A stretch of DNA of 64,000 bases. It comes from Agapanthus africanus. Its lineage: Eukaryota > Streptophyta > Magnoliopsida > Asparagales > Amaryllidaceae. The notes beneath the pieces are model-generated. The model made no database searches. It worked only from the letters and a program-made list of their open reading frames with translations, and had not been told where the DNA came from. Where the stretch lies: contig CM057350.1 of the NCBI GenBank assembly GCA_030015575.1, positions 522,590,959 to 522,654,958 of the forward strand, in the 5' to 3' direction. Positions 10,320 through 19,697 of the stretch are shown here, in pieces. A program made the translations under genes and the position numbers. The number at the start of each line of letters is the position of its first letter. The stretch's first letter is position 1.

Positions 10320-10811
10320 TTAAGCCGACGGATGGCACAATAAGCTCCTCAATTCATCGCTCTTCCGCTGGGCCTCGGCCTCAAACTTGTTTATCGCCAC
10401 GAGACGGGTCTCCGCCTGAGACTGTTGAGCCTGATACGAGGCGAGCCGAATCTCAAGCTCCTTTTCAGCAACTTTGTGAGCTTCGACCATCTCGCGGGTA
10501 AAGATAACGGCTTTATCAACAGCCACCACCTCCCTGATAGCTTCTTGAAGCACCCGCCAAAGTTCGTACGCATGGGTGGTCTTAGCAGTGAGCTCAGCTT
10601 GAAGTTCCCCCAAAGCAATCGAGGCCAGTTCCCTCTCCGAGAATTTTCGGTTAATCCTTTTCTCACATGATTGTAGATTCACGGCGCACCGTTCAATGAG
10701 CCCCCGCAAGCTCGTCTTTGCAGCCACAACCTCAGAGGGATGGCATGTGCACTCGAGATCATGTAAACAGACCTCCACTCGATGCCAATCCTCGATCCAA
10801 AACATGCACAA
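10320..10811 (-). CDS. hypothetical coiled-coil-like protein, antisense ORF c
   Basis: This is a 163-codon ORF of unknown function. The second half (residues about 60-155) is rich in Ala, Glu, Gln, Arg and Leu and helical in character, with stretches such as EMVEAHKVAEKELEIRL, so a coiled coil is likely. It has a Cys-containing N-terminal part (CLHDLECTCH). I recognise no catalytic motif. It is the third of three minus-strand ORFs in a row, on the strand opposite to the neighbouring Tat-like gag. Extra antisense ORFs between pol and the 3' LTR are known in some Tat-lineage elements such as maize Grande, and that is the best explanation. The start codon is not certain, since exons may be joined. 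Confidence 0.5.
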   Translation of the reverse strand: MCMFWIEDWHRVEVCLHDLECTCHPSEVVAAKTSLRGLIERCAVNLQSCEKRINRKFSERELASIALGELQAELTAKTTHAYELWRVLQEAIREVVAVDKAVIFTREMVEAHKVAEKELEIRLASYQAQQSQAETRLVAINKFEAEAQRKSDELRSLLCHPSA

Positions 10812-11072
10812 ACTATTTTATCTTTCTGGCAACAAGGAAAGTCTTCGGTAGGTACCCCATTAAGCATGTGTTCATGACTATATGCCTATGGTATCTAGAA
10901 CGAGCTGATTTATGGACAACCCGACGATGATGTTCGCACCTAAAGGAAATTCCCAGGGGTCATTTATAACGCTCATGTACTCAGGTGGGATGCACGTATG
11001 AATATATGACGAAAAGAAAAATTCAGTAGAAAAGCATTCAACAGCCAATGATAAGAGGAATACATTGATATA

Positions 11073-11705
11073 CTACGCTACGGGGAAAAGGTCACCAAAC
11101 AAAGGATCGGTGATACAAGGGTTAACAAAACAAAATACAAAATTCTCTAGCTCCCTCTCTGCCTTCTCCAACACGTCGAAACGATGATTTTCGTGAGGAG
11201 TTGCTCCCCACCGATTAGCGCCATTCTCATCAGCAAAAGCGGACATGACAGCCCGCCGGGCTCTTATCTGACCCAGTAGATGAATCGAGCGATCCTTCAG
11301 AGCGCGGGTAATCAAGCACGCCTCGTAGAAACACTCGATCTTGTCCTCTGCCGCATCGAAGATCGCCGAAATCATCTCTGTCGAATGAGGAGGGATGTCG
11401 GCAAGCACGGAAAAAAAGACCATCCGTAGCCAAATGGAACCCATAGGAAGGGGAGAGCCCCTACGAATTAGGAGTTCATACGTCACCGCGTCACATTCGG
11501 TATCGGTGAGAAAAGGATCCACTAGTCGCGCAGCAAAACGAGGAATCATCTCCTCGACAGGCACCTCCCATGGTTGTCGACAAGCGCGGGGGCGATTGCA
11601 AACCATAAACTTTGGACTGATTCTAAAAATAATCACCCTAAGGTCTAAATATTTTTTTAGAGAAGAAGGAAGGCATGGCTTCAGGTTATAAAGGAGAACA
11701 TTCAA
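11073..11705 (-). CDS. hypothetical protein, antisense ORF b
   Basis: This 210-codon ORF is of unknown function. Residues about 55-190 resemble ORF a at 12086-12601: both have an acidic F(T/L)..(E/Q)C start, a PLP/LLP-x-x-S segment followed by a hydrophobic helix, a conserved D-A-E-D-K motif and a hydrophobic C-terminal helix (ELENFVFCFVN here). The two ORFs therefore look like products of an ancient duplication. No transmembrane segment, signal peptide or known enzyme motif is clear. The first 30 residues may not belong to the protein. It probably belongs to the antisense gene set of a Tat-like element. Confidence 0.5.
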   Translation of the reverse strand: MNVLLYNLKPCLPSSLKKYLDLRVIIFRISPKFMVCNRPRACRQPWEVPVEEMIPRFAARLVDPFLTDTECDAVTYELLIRRGSPLPMGSIWLRMVFFSVLADIPPHSTEMISAIFDAAEDKIECFYEACLITRALKDRSIHLLGQIRARRAVMSAFADENGANRWGATPHENHRFDVLEKAERELENFVFCFVNPCITDPLFGDLFPVA

Positions 11706-12085
11706 TGCTACGCACAGAAAATGTTGTGTATGGTGAAACTATTCCTAAGGTCCGGAAAAAGGGGAGAGCATTGGAAATGAAAAGAAATGACTCATTGAAA
11801 TCAGAGCAGGGAGACGAAACGACCCCATCAAGCAGAGCCCCGCGTGCATAACACGTGAGCACAAGCCTTGATCCTTATTGGAAGCTAAAAACGGTACCGC
11901 ACATGCATAACATGTGAGCAGGCACCAATGCAAGATTGAATTCCTCAGCAGTGCCTCACGCGCCAAATACGTGAGCACTAACAACAGTGTAACAAAACTT
12001 CATAAAGAACAAGTTTGAACATAAAAAAGAAAGAAAATTTTTATCATTCATACTCCGAAGATTCATACAAAATAATAGGAAATGT

Positions 12086-12601
12086 TTACAATGGTAAAAT
12101 ATTAAATCCGGGACACGAATTAAGAAACTCGAAAATGACGTCTAAAATGTTTCTGGCCTTTCTGACCATTCTCGTGTGCATCCTCTCACGATTGCAAGCG
12201 TCGGGATCCTCGCAAATATCCTCCGCCCTCTGATAAGCAGCGATTATCGTCGTCTGTTGGAAAACTTGATGCAAGATATCAATGAGATTATCTCTCCGTT
12301 TCCTTGAGATCAGGCCCGTCAGATGCACTGAGTGCGCCTTATCTTCAGCATCATCCAATGCCTCAAGCGGCATAGCTTCATGAAATCCAGGAAGTGCTCC
12401 CCAAATCGCTCTCACTACAATCTTCAAAAGAGCGGAGCGACGAGGAAGTAGTCGACCGTTGTGTTCATGGAAACGATTCATAATCTCAGCACATTGGGCG
12501 TTTGTAAACTCCTGGTTTTGACAACGGCCCTGTGCGCGAATGTCCTCATAAAAAATAAATTCGCTAAGACTGTACAAATGAGCAGCCATAGTGTCTGACA
12601 A
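12086..12601 (-). CDS. hypothetical protein, antisense ORF a
   Basis: This 171-codon ORF is the first of the three minus-strand ORFs and lies about 600 bp downstream of a minus-strand TATA box. It shares the DDAEDK motif and helical layout of ORF b but is otherwise unrecognised. It contains two cysteines near the N-terminus (GRCQNQEFTNAQC) and ends CPGFNILPL. The leader between TATA box and ORF contains several short hairpins. The small, basic-acidic mix suggests a soluble, perhaps RNA- or protein-binding product; that is a guess. Promoter, conserved motif and ORF order together make it more likely than random ORFs to have been a gene. Confidence 0.55.
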   Translation of the reverse strand: MSDTMAAHLYSLSEFIFYEDIRAQGRCQNQEFTNAQCAEIMNRFHEHNGRLLPRRSALLKIVVRAIWGALPGFHEAMPLEALDDAEDKAHSVHLTGLISRKRRDNLIDILHQVFQQTTIIAAYQRAEDICEDPDACNRERMHTRMVRKARNILDVIFEFLNSCPGFNILPL

Positions 12602-12723
12602 GAGACATCAGTGAAAGATTAGCAATAAAGAAGACACTCATTAAACAAGCATTGAGATTTAAACAAATTCTTGGGAAGACAAGTCCTGTTAAGCTACCAA
12701 CAAAATTCAAATCTGTGCGAATA
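12602..12723 (-). other. leader of antisense ORF a
   Basis: This is AT-rich sequence upstream of the ORF a start on the minus strand, before the hairpin array. No other feature is seen. Confidence 0.35.
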
Positions 12724-13200
12724 AGGGTAAAACCCTATGAAAAGATTTTCAAGAACACCAGAGAATAAAATTCCTGAAGGGTCCCATTGATCTTTCAGAG
12801 ATAAGCTCTTCGCCGAAGGAATTAAATTCCTTTATGTAATGGAATTAAATTCCAAGAATCCATAAAAATACATGAGAAACAAAAATCCTATGAATCCTCA
12901 AAATCAGAGGGAAATGTTCGAGATATGGAAGTTATTGCTCAAAGATCACATCTTTGGAGGATGGGTTTCTGAGGAGAGCAAACCTCTCATAGTGGATTTA
13001 AAATCCAGAGGCTTTCTCAAAGAAGGAAAGTTTTCTGATGTACAAAGCGTTACCTAAAAAAGGGTCTCTTTTGATAGAGTTTAACTCTGAATTTGCAATG
13101 GCAGAGAACTAAGCTCTGAGGAAGAGAATTAAATTCTCAAAGAAAATAAAAAAGCAAGGAGACGAAGAAACAGTGGCTGCCTAAGGAACCAAACCCTTGC

Positions 13201-13208
13201 ATTTATAA
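13201..13208 (-). promoter_or_regulatory. minus-strand TATA box
   Basis: The minus strand reads CTTATAAATGC. It lies upstream of antisense ORF a, with seven CACGTG motifs just behind it (13282-13579), the layout of a plant core promoter. Expression is inferred, not shown. Confidence 0.5.
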
Positions 13209-13281
13209 GACATGACTAAGGCGGTTCATCTTCCCGTTCCCCTAGACAATCCAACGGCTGTAAAAGGGACAGCGTTGCATT

Positions 13282-13579
13282 CACGTGTAAACCACGTGAG
13301 AACAACACTGTGGGGGCATTTGTTCCCTTACGGAAAATAAATAAATAAATAGAGCAATGGAGAAAGTCCCCAAGGGGAGCATTACATGCCCACACGTGAT
13401 AGGCGCTTCGCTTAACAAAACTAAGCCAAAACTGAACTACATGTGCAGACACGTGACCCCTATAAGCAAAGAATATAAGCGCCTGAATACAGAAAACAAG
13501 TGGGACAAAAAGAAACTCATGTGATAACACGTGACACCCTTGGGTCGGCTTAATTTGATAGGGTCACGTGCTACACGTG
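13282..13579. promoter_or_regulatory. G-box cluster 1, seven CACGTG sites
   Basis: Perfect CACGTG hexamers start at 13282, 13293, 13393, 13450, 13528, 13565 and 13574. Two sets are close pairs 9-11 bp apart. CACGTG is the core of bHLH and bZIP transcription-factor sites in plants. The cluster lies between a minus-strand TATA box (13201) and a plus-strand TATA box (13960), so it could serve either direction. Confidence 0.7.
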
Positions 13580-13959
13580 ATAGACTCCTACGCCTTCTGG
13601 ACTAATAAAAATAAATTCTAATTAAAGGGGATTAAAAGCCTTATTTGGAAAATACTTCCTTGAATCTTTCTAAACAAGAAAGATTACGCTCTGAAAAACA
13701 GAGCGCCGTTGGATTAAAGATCCAATGGTGATTAAAAATCACCAATTTACAGAGAAATTCTGTGCAAGAAAATATCTTCCTAAATTTGTTAAGAACGACA
13801 AAAGAAATATCTTCTGTAAAACAGAAGTCCTTGGATTAAAAAATCCAGCGGTGAATAAAATTCACCAAGTGATCAAAAAAATCATGTTGGTTGATTAGAA
13901 AATCAATCAAAATCTTTCAAAAAGAGATTTGCTAAACAAATTGATTCCCTTCTTTCTCC

Positions 13960-13967
13960 TATAAATA
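13960..13967 (+). promoter_or_regulatory. plus-strand TATA box, possible LTR promoter
   Basis: CTATAAATAAG is followed about 20 bp later by ACAAACAAAAGG and a purine-rich leader, resembling a plant transcription start. Transcripts would run toward the Tat-like primer site and gag. If it is the U3 promoter, the LTR starts well upstream of 14900. Confidence 0.45.
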
Positions 13968-14556
13968 AGAGCAAAGAAACAAACAAAAGGGGAGGAGGAG
14001 AGACAGAAAAAAGAGAAGAGAAGAGAAAAAAAAAGAGAGAGACCCTTCGTAAGCTTAAAAGAAAAGACAATTTAATTCTCCAGAGAGAAAAAGAGAAAAA
14101 GAAACTCTAAGTAAAAGAAGGAACAAAATACAGAGAATATCTCATCTTTTTTTCACCTCCATAAGAGTTTAAATCTTCCAAAAAGAACTTAGTTCTTCCT
14201 CTGGTTAAATCTGCAGAAGCAGATCTCCCCATAAGTTGAGAATTTAATTCTCATCGGGGAGATTTTGCCATGCAGATCCAAAACCTAGAGAGAGATCTAA
14301 GTTCAGAGAATTTAATTCTCTCCAAAAGTATATAGGAATTTAATTCTTTTGATGAAACAAGGGTTTAACCCTTCATATGAGAACTTAGTTGAGAATTTAA
14401 TTCTCATCAGGGAGATTCTGTCATACAGATCCCAAACCTAAGAGAAAAACTAAGTCTTAAGGATCCAATTCTCATAAAACAATGGGCTTGAAAACCTCGA
14501 AACTCAGGATCTCCATGCACGTAAGAGGATTGGCACCCAACATGATAATTGCCGAT

Positions 14557-14819
14557 CACGTGGTCCCACGTGAGCGTCTGTGATGAACAAAAGAGAATAA
14601 AAGAAATTGACTCACGTGATCACACGTGACCTCATAGTAATGCTTAGCACTTACAAAGCAAAAGAGAATAAATCAAAGGCAGTTTCCATTTTTGAGGCGC
14701 CTCACGTGCTCCCACGTGACCCAATAGCACTTAACACTCAGAAAAGAACAAAAGAATAAACCCGTAGAGGCAGCACCTCAAATTCTTGAAGTCTAATATC
14801 ACTTCAAGCGCCTCACGTG
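14557..14819. promoter_or_regulatory. G-box cluster 2, helically phased pairs
   Basis: CACGTG occurs at 14557 and 14567, 14613 and 14623, 14703 and 14713, and 14814 (partner CACTTG at 14824). The pairs are exactly 10 bp apart. Each pair reads roughly TCACGTG-nnnn-CACGTGA and can also form a 7 bp hairpin. Confidence 0.75.
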
Positions 14820-14899
14820 ACCCCACTTGAGCGCCTCTGAATTTTAGCGTTTAACACCATTTTGTACACACCACATGGGAGCACGTAAGCGTTGAATAA

Positions 14900-16124
14900 A
14901 CATGTTAGTGTTGAACACTATGATGGGCTAACATTAGCCATAATCAGATCAAATGTTCCAAGGACCATCAATTGAGCCCTTCATGCTAAGGGTTTCCAAA
15001 GCCGATCTCAAGACAGCTAATAAGCTCCCAACAAATGATATCCAAACTGATGTTCATCCCGCTTCCCAAAATCGAGACAATTGTTCAAGGGTACATCTCT
15101 TCATACATCTGATACATGTCGTTGTAAATCTTCAATGTCTTCAGAGAGATGGAGGGTCCCAATAACCAATAACTATTGATGCATCCCCAAACTTGTTAAA
15201 CCAGAACCCCATGGACTATGAGGTCCTTAAACTCATGGACTATGATGTCCTTAAACTTTATGGACTATAAGGTCCTTAAACTCATAGACTATGACGTCTT
15301 TAAACTTTACAGACTATGATGTCTCTAAACTGACACGGACTATGATGTCCTTAAACCCACCGGACTGCGATGTCCCTAAACTAAAACAATAGAGTCCAAA
15401 TGCTCTTTTGTTGGATCTAAATGATCCCAAACCCCTGTTAAGTAGATCTTAGTCTAAAAATTGGACTACGTATCCTTAACAAACGTTTAAGTTGATCTTA
15501 ATCTCAATGAGATTAACAATCCTTAAACCCACTGGACCGCAACGTCCCTAAACTAAGACGATAGAGCCCAAATTCTCTGTCGTGGATTTAAATGATTCAA
15601 AAAAACCCTCCCCATTGAGTAGATCTTAGTCTAAAAATTAGACTAACGTATCCTTAACAACGTTTAAGTTGATCTTGATCTCAATGAGATTAACAAGCCT
15701 TAAACCCAAACCAAACCCAAATTTAAGAAAATACGGATTTGGACTAATCCACTCCCTATGGGCGACAACATAAATTAGTCTCCGTATACAATCCATGGGC
15801 AACCCAAAACAAAACAAACACACATAACACGAAGTGACCATATGGAGAAGGAGAAAGTGGTTACCGCGATGTGGTAGCATAATTAACTACAGGGGCTTGC
15901 GCCTGCAGGGAAGAGCGTCCCCATAATCAAAAAAACCCCTCACAATGAGGGGGAATCTGACGAAGTCTGCTATATCGGCCGCATCCGTCTAAACCTTCGA
16001 TATATGGTGCCATAAATCAACTTGGCACCTTCAGAGAGGTGGACGGATAAAACCAAATTGCATCTGCCCCCAAATTCAGGCAAGACGACCTACGCGGTTC
16101 CGTCTCTGTATTCGGCGGCGAACA
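14900..16124 (+). mobile_element. Tat-like gypsy LTR, 5' of gag
   Basis: It is homologous in inverse orientation to 755-1799. Its 3' end, GGCGGCGAACA at 16124, is set by the primer site that follows. The left boundary is uncertain: homology runs to about 14900, where the comparison copy is itself cut. It contains many hairpins such as TTAATCTC-aat-GAGATTAA and TTAGTCTA/TAGACTAA. It is the 5' LTR of the gag at 16176. If the antisense ORFs to its left are Tat 3' sequence, it may also be the 3' LTR of an upstream copy. Confidence 0.75.
15213..15375 (+). repeat. seven tandem GGAC/AGAC hairpins with TATGAT-type loop
   Basis: The units GGAC-tatgag-GTCC, GGAC-tatgat-GTCC, GGAC-tataag-GTCC, AGAC-tatgac-GTCT, AGAC-tatgat-GTCT, GGAC-tatgat-GTCC and GGAC-tgcgat-GTCC follow one another, with another near 15533. 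The first stem pair alternates G-C and A-T together, so pairing is kept. Confidence 0.8.
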
Positions 16125-16126
16125 GA

Positions 16127-16148
16127 TTCTGGCACGCCCGGTGGGACC
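16127..16148 (+). other. Tat-type primer-binding site
   Basis: TTCTGGCACGCCCGGTGGGA follows the LTR end by two bases and resembles the TGGCGCC..GTGGG primer sites of Tat-lineage elements. The matching tRNA cannot be named with certainty. Confidence 0.7.
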
Positions 16149-16175
16149 TTTTCCTCTTTCCACTCCACATTTCGT

Positions 16176-16868
16176 GTGTCGTGTTTTGCGAACGAATCGT
16201 GGTTTGCTATGGTTGCCCCTAGATTTGAGGTAGTAAGATTTGGTATCTTGCTTCGTGCAGAAAACAAAAGATCAATGGCTTTCAACTGCACCAACTACAA
16301 CAACGGCAATAACACCCACTCCGTCCTTGCTGGAGGAGTGACCTATGGGCCTCAAGTGGCCTCCATTTTCACGATGCCAGTGGAACAGGTGACGCAAGCC
16401 ACTACTGGGCTGTTCTTTGGGACCATGCTCCCGCCCATGAGCTTCAACGCCCCACTGCCGTCGCAAGAAGCTCCGAAGAAGTCGGTCTTTGATCGGCTTG
16501 CAACTACCGCGACCCCTCTTAACGGGTTGCCCAAATCCAACGCCTCAGTCTTTAACAGGCTGGGCCAAAACTCCAATCGGCCTGTGAAGAAACCCGCGAT
16601 ATCTGAGGGGGTTATCCCGAAATGGATAGCCATCCCTGTTCCAACAAATGAAATCATCAGAGAGGCTTCTCCTTCTAAGGGATCGGTCTTCGCTAGACTG
16701 TCCGCTCCAACTCCCGCTTCATGTGAAGTCACCAAGGCTGCTTCCTCTGCTCGAAAGTCTGCTTTCGACAGGTTGGCCATCCCCACTCAACGGACATCGG
16801 TTTTCAATAGGCTGGCACCAACGGCAATCCTTCACCAGGACAGGGGCAAGAGGGATCCACCCCCGTAA
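16176..16868 (+). pseudogene. Tat-like gag, N-terminal part with repeated FxRL motif
   Basis: This open stretch encodes the N-terminal region of a Tat-like Gag. Translation probably starts at ATG 16275 (MAFNCTNYNN) or the earlier ATG at 16209. It carries five copies of an S-V/A-F-x-R-L motif: SVFDRLAT, SVFNRLGQ, SVFARLSA, SAFDRLAI and SVFNRLAP, spaced by Pro/Ser/Thr-rich linkers. Such short repeated motifs occur in plant retroelement polyproteins, with unknown role. A frameshift near 16830 separates it from the rest of gag, which continues in another frame. As it stands the product would end with an irrelevant tail. Confidence 0.75.
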
Positions 16869-18523
16869 CTGAGCCAATACCATTTGCAAGACATGCTCGA
16901 TGTCGCCACTGGCGCCGAGTGAGGAAGGCTGGGGGCAGTTCCCCTTCTGGACTTACTCCGCCAGCTCCAACGGTGGAAGTAGATGTTGCTGTTCCAACTG
17001 GGAACAGTTTTGAACCACTTAGGAGGGTGCGCAAAAATTCTCCGACCGCCATGCTAAAAAGATCTCCTCCGCCTGTAGAGAACGTTACAAAGGCGAAGGT
17101 AGAGCACCCACCTCAGCGGCTGTCCTCTAAAATTCACAAGGTCTGGCGACAGGTCCAAGACTCGGTGATCAATAAAGACTACTCCCGCCGACCGAAGAAG
17201 ATAAAGGTTCAGCAAGAGAAGGACCACCCTGTCATACCACAAAAGGTGTCGTTTACTTGGGTACCCGCTGCAACGGCCCCCTCAACTTCGACCGCCCACA
17301 AAAGGAGAAGGCCGGAGAAAATCCCCGTGTCTGCGACGAATCTCAAGGGCATTAAAACTAAACGCCCCAAGTCTGGGGGCATGGTGGTGCACACTGTTTA
17401 TATGGCATCCGGGAAAGAGGATAGCCGTATCTCCACGGGCCAACGACCACTCACCCGATCAGTGACAAAGGCTCAGGAGCAACAACAGCAAAAGCTCCAG
17501 GAGATGCTGACAACCATGGCCGCACTCACTGGGCCAAAAGAAAGCCCGGAAACATTGTCGGAGCAGCGTCAGGAATATGAAACTGATGTTGAATTCCTCC
17601 GAAGAATACTCGAGAGGAAAGACAAAGAGGCCGCGGAACAGGCGGCCAACATAAAACAAATGGCGCTTTTATTCCAAGATATGGTCGGAATGATGATACA
17701 GCTGGATCCTCCAGCTGAAGACCCTCCGATTGTCCTTGAAGACGACAGAGGGGAGACATCAAACCCTCTTCCTGCTTGTTCAGCAGCCAAGGAGGAGACC
17801 ATCTCCAAAGACTCCTTTGACGACTATATAGCTCAACAGATACAAGCTCATCAGACGACCGAAGCGGCTAGCCAAATCATCAAGACTGGACAACCCTATC
17901 TGGGTTGGTACGACCAAATAAAGTATCCGCCGGGATACACGATCTTTAAGTTCCACGTGTATAAAGGGACGGGTAATCCACACCAGCACGTTTCTCAATT
18001 CAGAGCCCTGTACGGTAATACTGGGGGTGACGACAAACTGCTGCTTCGCCAGTTTGTTGGCAGTTTGTCGGAGTCAGCGTTTGAATGGTACTCTGAGCTC
18101 CCGAATGACTCCGTTAAGACATTTGCAGAAATGGAGCTACTGTTCATACAAAAGTTCGCAAGTGCCAGTGAACGCACCCCAATCATGGCATTAATCAAAA
18201 CCAGGGTGAAGCCGGAAGAAACATGGGTTCAGTATGCAATCCGGCGGCGGAACCTATGGTCGAAATGTGAGCAACGCATCGAAGAAGCTCCTGCAGTAGG
18301 CATGTTCGTGGGTACCCTCGATCCGCAGGCGACCATATCCCAGTTCATGATGTTTTTCAAGCCGACTACCTTCCAGGCCTTGATTGACAAGCTGGCCCAG
18401 ATGGATCAAATAGGCTATAGACCGTCTTCCTCGAAAATGGAGCCTCGAAATGAAAAAGGGGAAAGGGAAAATGACCTTCGTCGCCATTGCTCAGTAGCAA
18501 CCCAGCGGCCCAAAACCAGCTGA
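16869..18523 (+). pseudogene. Tat-like gag, capsid region
   Basis: This continues the gag in a second frame; the frame is open upstream of 16919, so no real start codon is needed there. Residues from about 330 form the retrotransposon gag (capsid-like) domain, with GWYDQIKYPPGYTIFKFHVY, HVSQFRALYGN, LLRQFVGSLSESAFEWYSEL and FIQKF. A Lys/Arg-rich linker and a Glu/Gln-rich stretch (QEQQQQKLQEM) precede it. The domain packages element RNA in virus-like particles. A stop after RPKTS and another shift near 18530 break it from the zinc-knuckle part. It looks only moderately old. Confidence 0.85.
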
Positions 18524-18544
18524 TCGCCAAAACGATAGACATCG

Positions 18545-19260
18545 ATTCTTCAACGAGAAACAAAAACGCCCTTATTCGTTTCCCCGGGATAAAACGAGGA
18601 GACTGTTCGAGCTGGCGGTGCACAATAGGCTCATCAATCTGCCAGATCTAAGACGTCCACGGCAGCCCGGCGACACCAACAATCCTAATTACTGCCCCTA
18701 CCACCGAGCAGTAGGCCATCCAATTGAAGATTGCTTCATCTTCAAAGGCTGGATTGAGGACCAATACCAACAGGGCAAATTCGCGCTGTCTGAGAATTGG
18801 AAGGTAAGCCCGCCCCAGCCACACACTCCTAAAAAGGTGGACACGCCGGGGGCATCGTGCTCTTTTATAGAAGAAGCTCCATGAGAGGTCGCTCTTTCAG
18901 CCAAAACGAAAAGAATGCTGAAAGATCTCCAAGCATGTCCGGCGATTAGGTGGATGAGCCCACTGGAGCCCGAGATTATTGAGGGGATGCTGAAGCCGCA
19001 CCCAACGCTGAAAGTTGGTGAAGGTGGACAAAACATTCAGGCCAAGCCTCCAAAGTCTTTAAAGAAAAAGAAGAAGGCCAAGAAGCCCGTCCGACCCGAA
19101 GACAGCCGTACAGGTCTGCAGAAATACATCGATGCGCTAGAAGAATATAACCAGAAGGCATGGACCCCAATCACGTTGGATGAATTCTTTAAGCATGTTC
19201 TTGAGAATGAAGCCGATGACGCTGATGAAGGAGACAAGTCTTTAGAAGAGCCCGAGGATT
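18545..19260 (+). pseudogene. Tat-like gag, zinc-knuckle-like and basic region
   Basis: The third frame segment begins around FFNEKQKRPYSFPRDK and contains a C-x2-H-x4-H-x4-C motif (CPYHRAVGHPIEDC) typical of Tat Gag proteins, followed by KGWIEDQYQQGKF. One in-frame stop lies after FIEEAP at about 18884. A Lys-rich patch (KKKKKAKK) follows, then an acidic tail. It would bind nucleic acid in the particle. Confidence 0.75.
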
Positions 19261-19276
19261 AGTTGCAAGCTGCCAC

Positions 19277-19697
19277 ATGATCTCCCACTCATTAATAAAT
19301 GGCAAAGAAGCTCCCGATGAAGAGAAACTGGGGGCAGATCCAGAACAGGAATCAAAATCCCTGGAGCCATCGAACGAATTGATTGACAGACTGCTGAGCG
19401 AAGCTCTTCAGAAAAGCAAATCTGACCGAGAGCATGAAACGGCCACATATGAAAGGGCCAAACGTTGGCGTCGCGTTGAAGAAGTTTCGGTATTAAGAAG
19501 TCAAAGAGTACCCCAACCGGATAGAAGTACTTCTGCCGCCAGCAAAAGCAAGTTTAAGACAAGGAATCAGTTCGCCAAAGCCCTGTCGATAGGAATGAAG
19601 TTGCCACCTTTCAAAGAAGACACTTCAGAAAATATGTTCCCCGACGAACTAGATGCACATCCAAACTACTGTTTATACCATCGGAGGATCACACACC
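19277..19697 (+). pseudogene. Tat-like gag C-terminal segment, cut by insertion
   Basis: The final gag-like frame ends inside a second Cys-His motif (YCLYHRRITH), where the LTR of the non-autonomous NA element begins (19698). No protease, RT or integrase of this element remains in the window. The five bases at the junction are ACACC; a matching duplication on the far side is not identifiable. Confidence 0.7.

Larger units (their letters stand above)
12724..14450. repeat. dense array of short perfect hairpins with TTA/TAA or A-run loops
   Basis: More than twenty perfect inverted repeats with 5-8 bp arms stand almost end to end, with different stems and 3-5 nt A/T loops. Examples: GGAAT-taa-ATTCC (12818, 12841), TGGATT-taa-AATCCA (12993), AGAGT-tta-ACTCT (13076), GAGAAT-taa-ATTCTC (13124), CGCTCTG/CAGAGCG (13687), TGGTGATT-aaa-AATCACCA (13726), CTTCTGT-aaa-ACAGAAG (13811), GGTGAA/TTCACC (13850), AAGAAC-tta-GTTCTT (14183), ATCTGC/GCAGAT (14209), GAGAAT-tta-ATTCTC (14238, nested in ATCTCCCC/GGGGAGAT) and AAGGGT-tta-ACCCTT (14359). 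The density is far above chance. Confidence 0.85.

Noticed and set aside
17569..19237. Minus-strand ORFs over the Tat-like gag
   Set aside because: Gag domains and Cys-His motifs are on the plus strand; the antisense frames show no family features.
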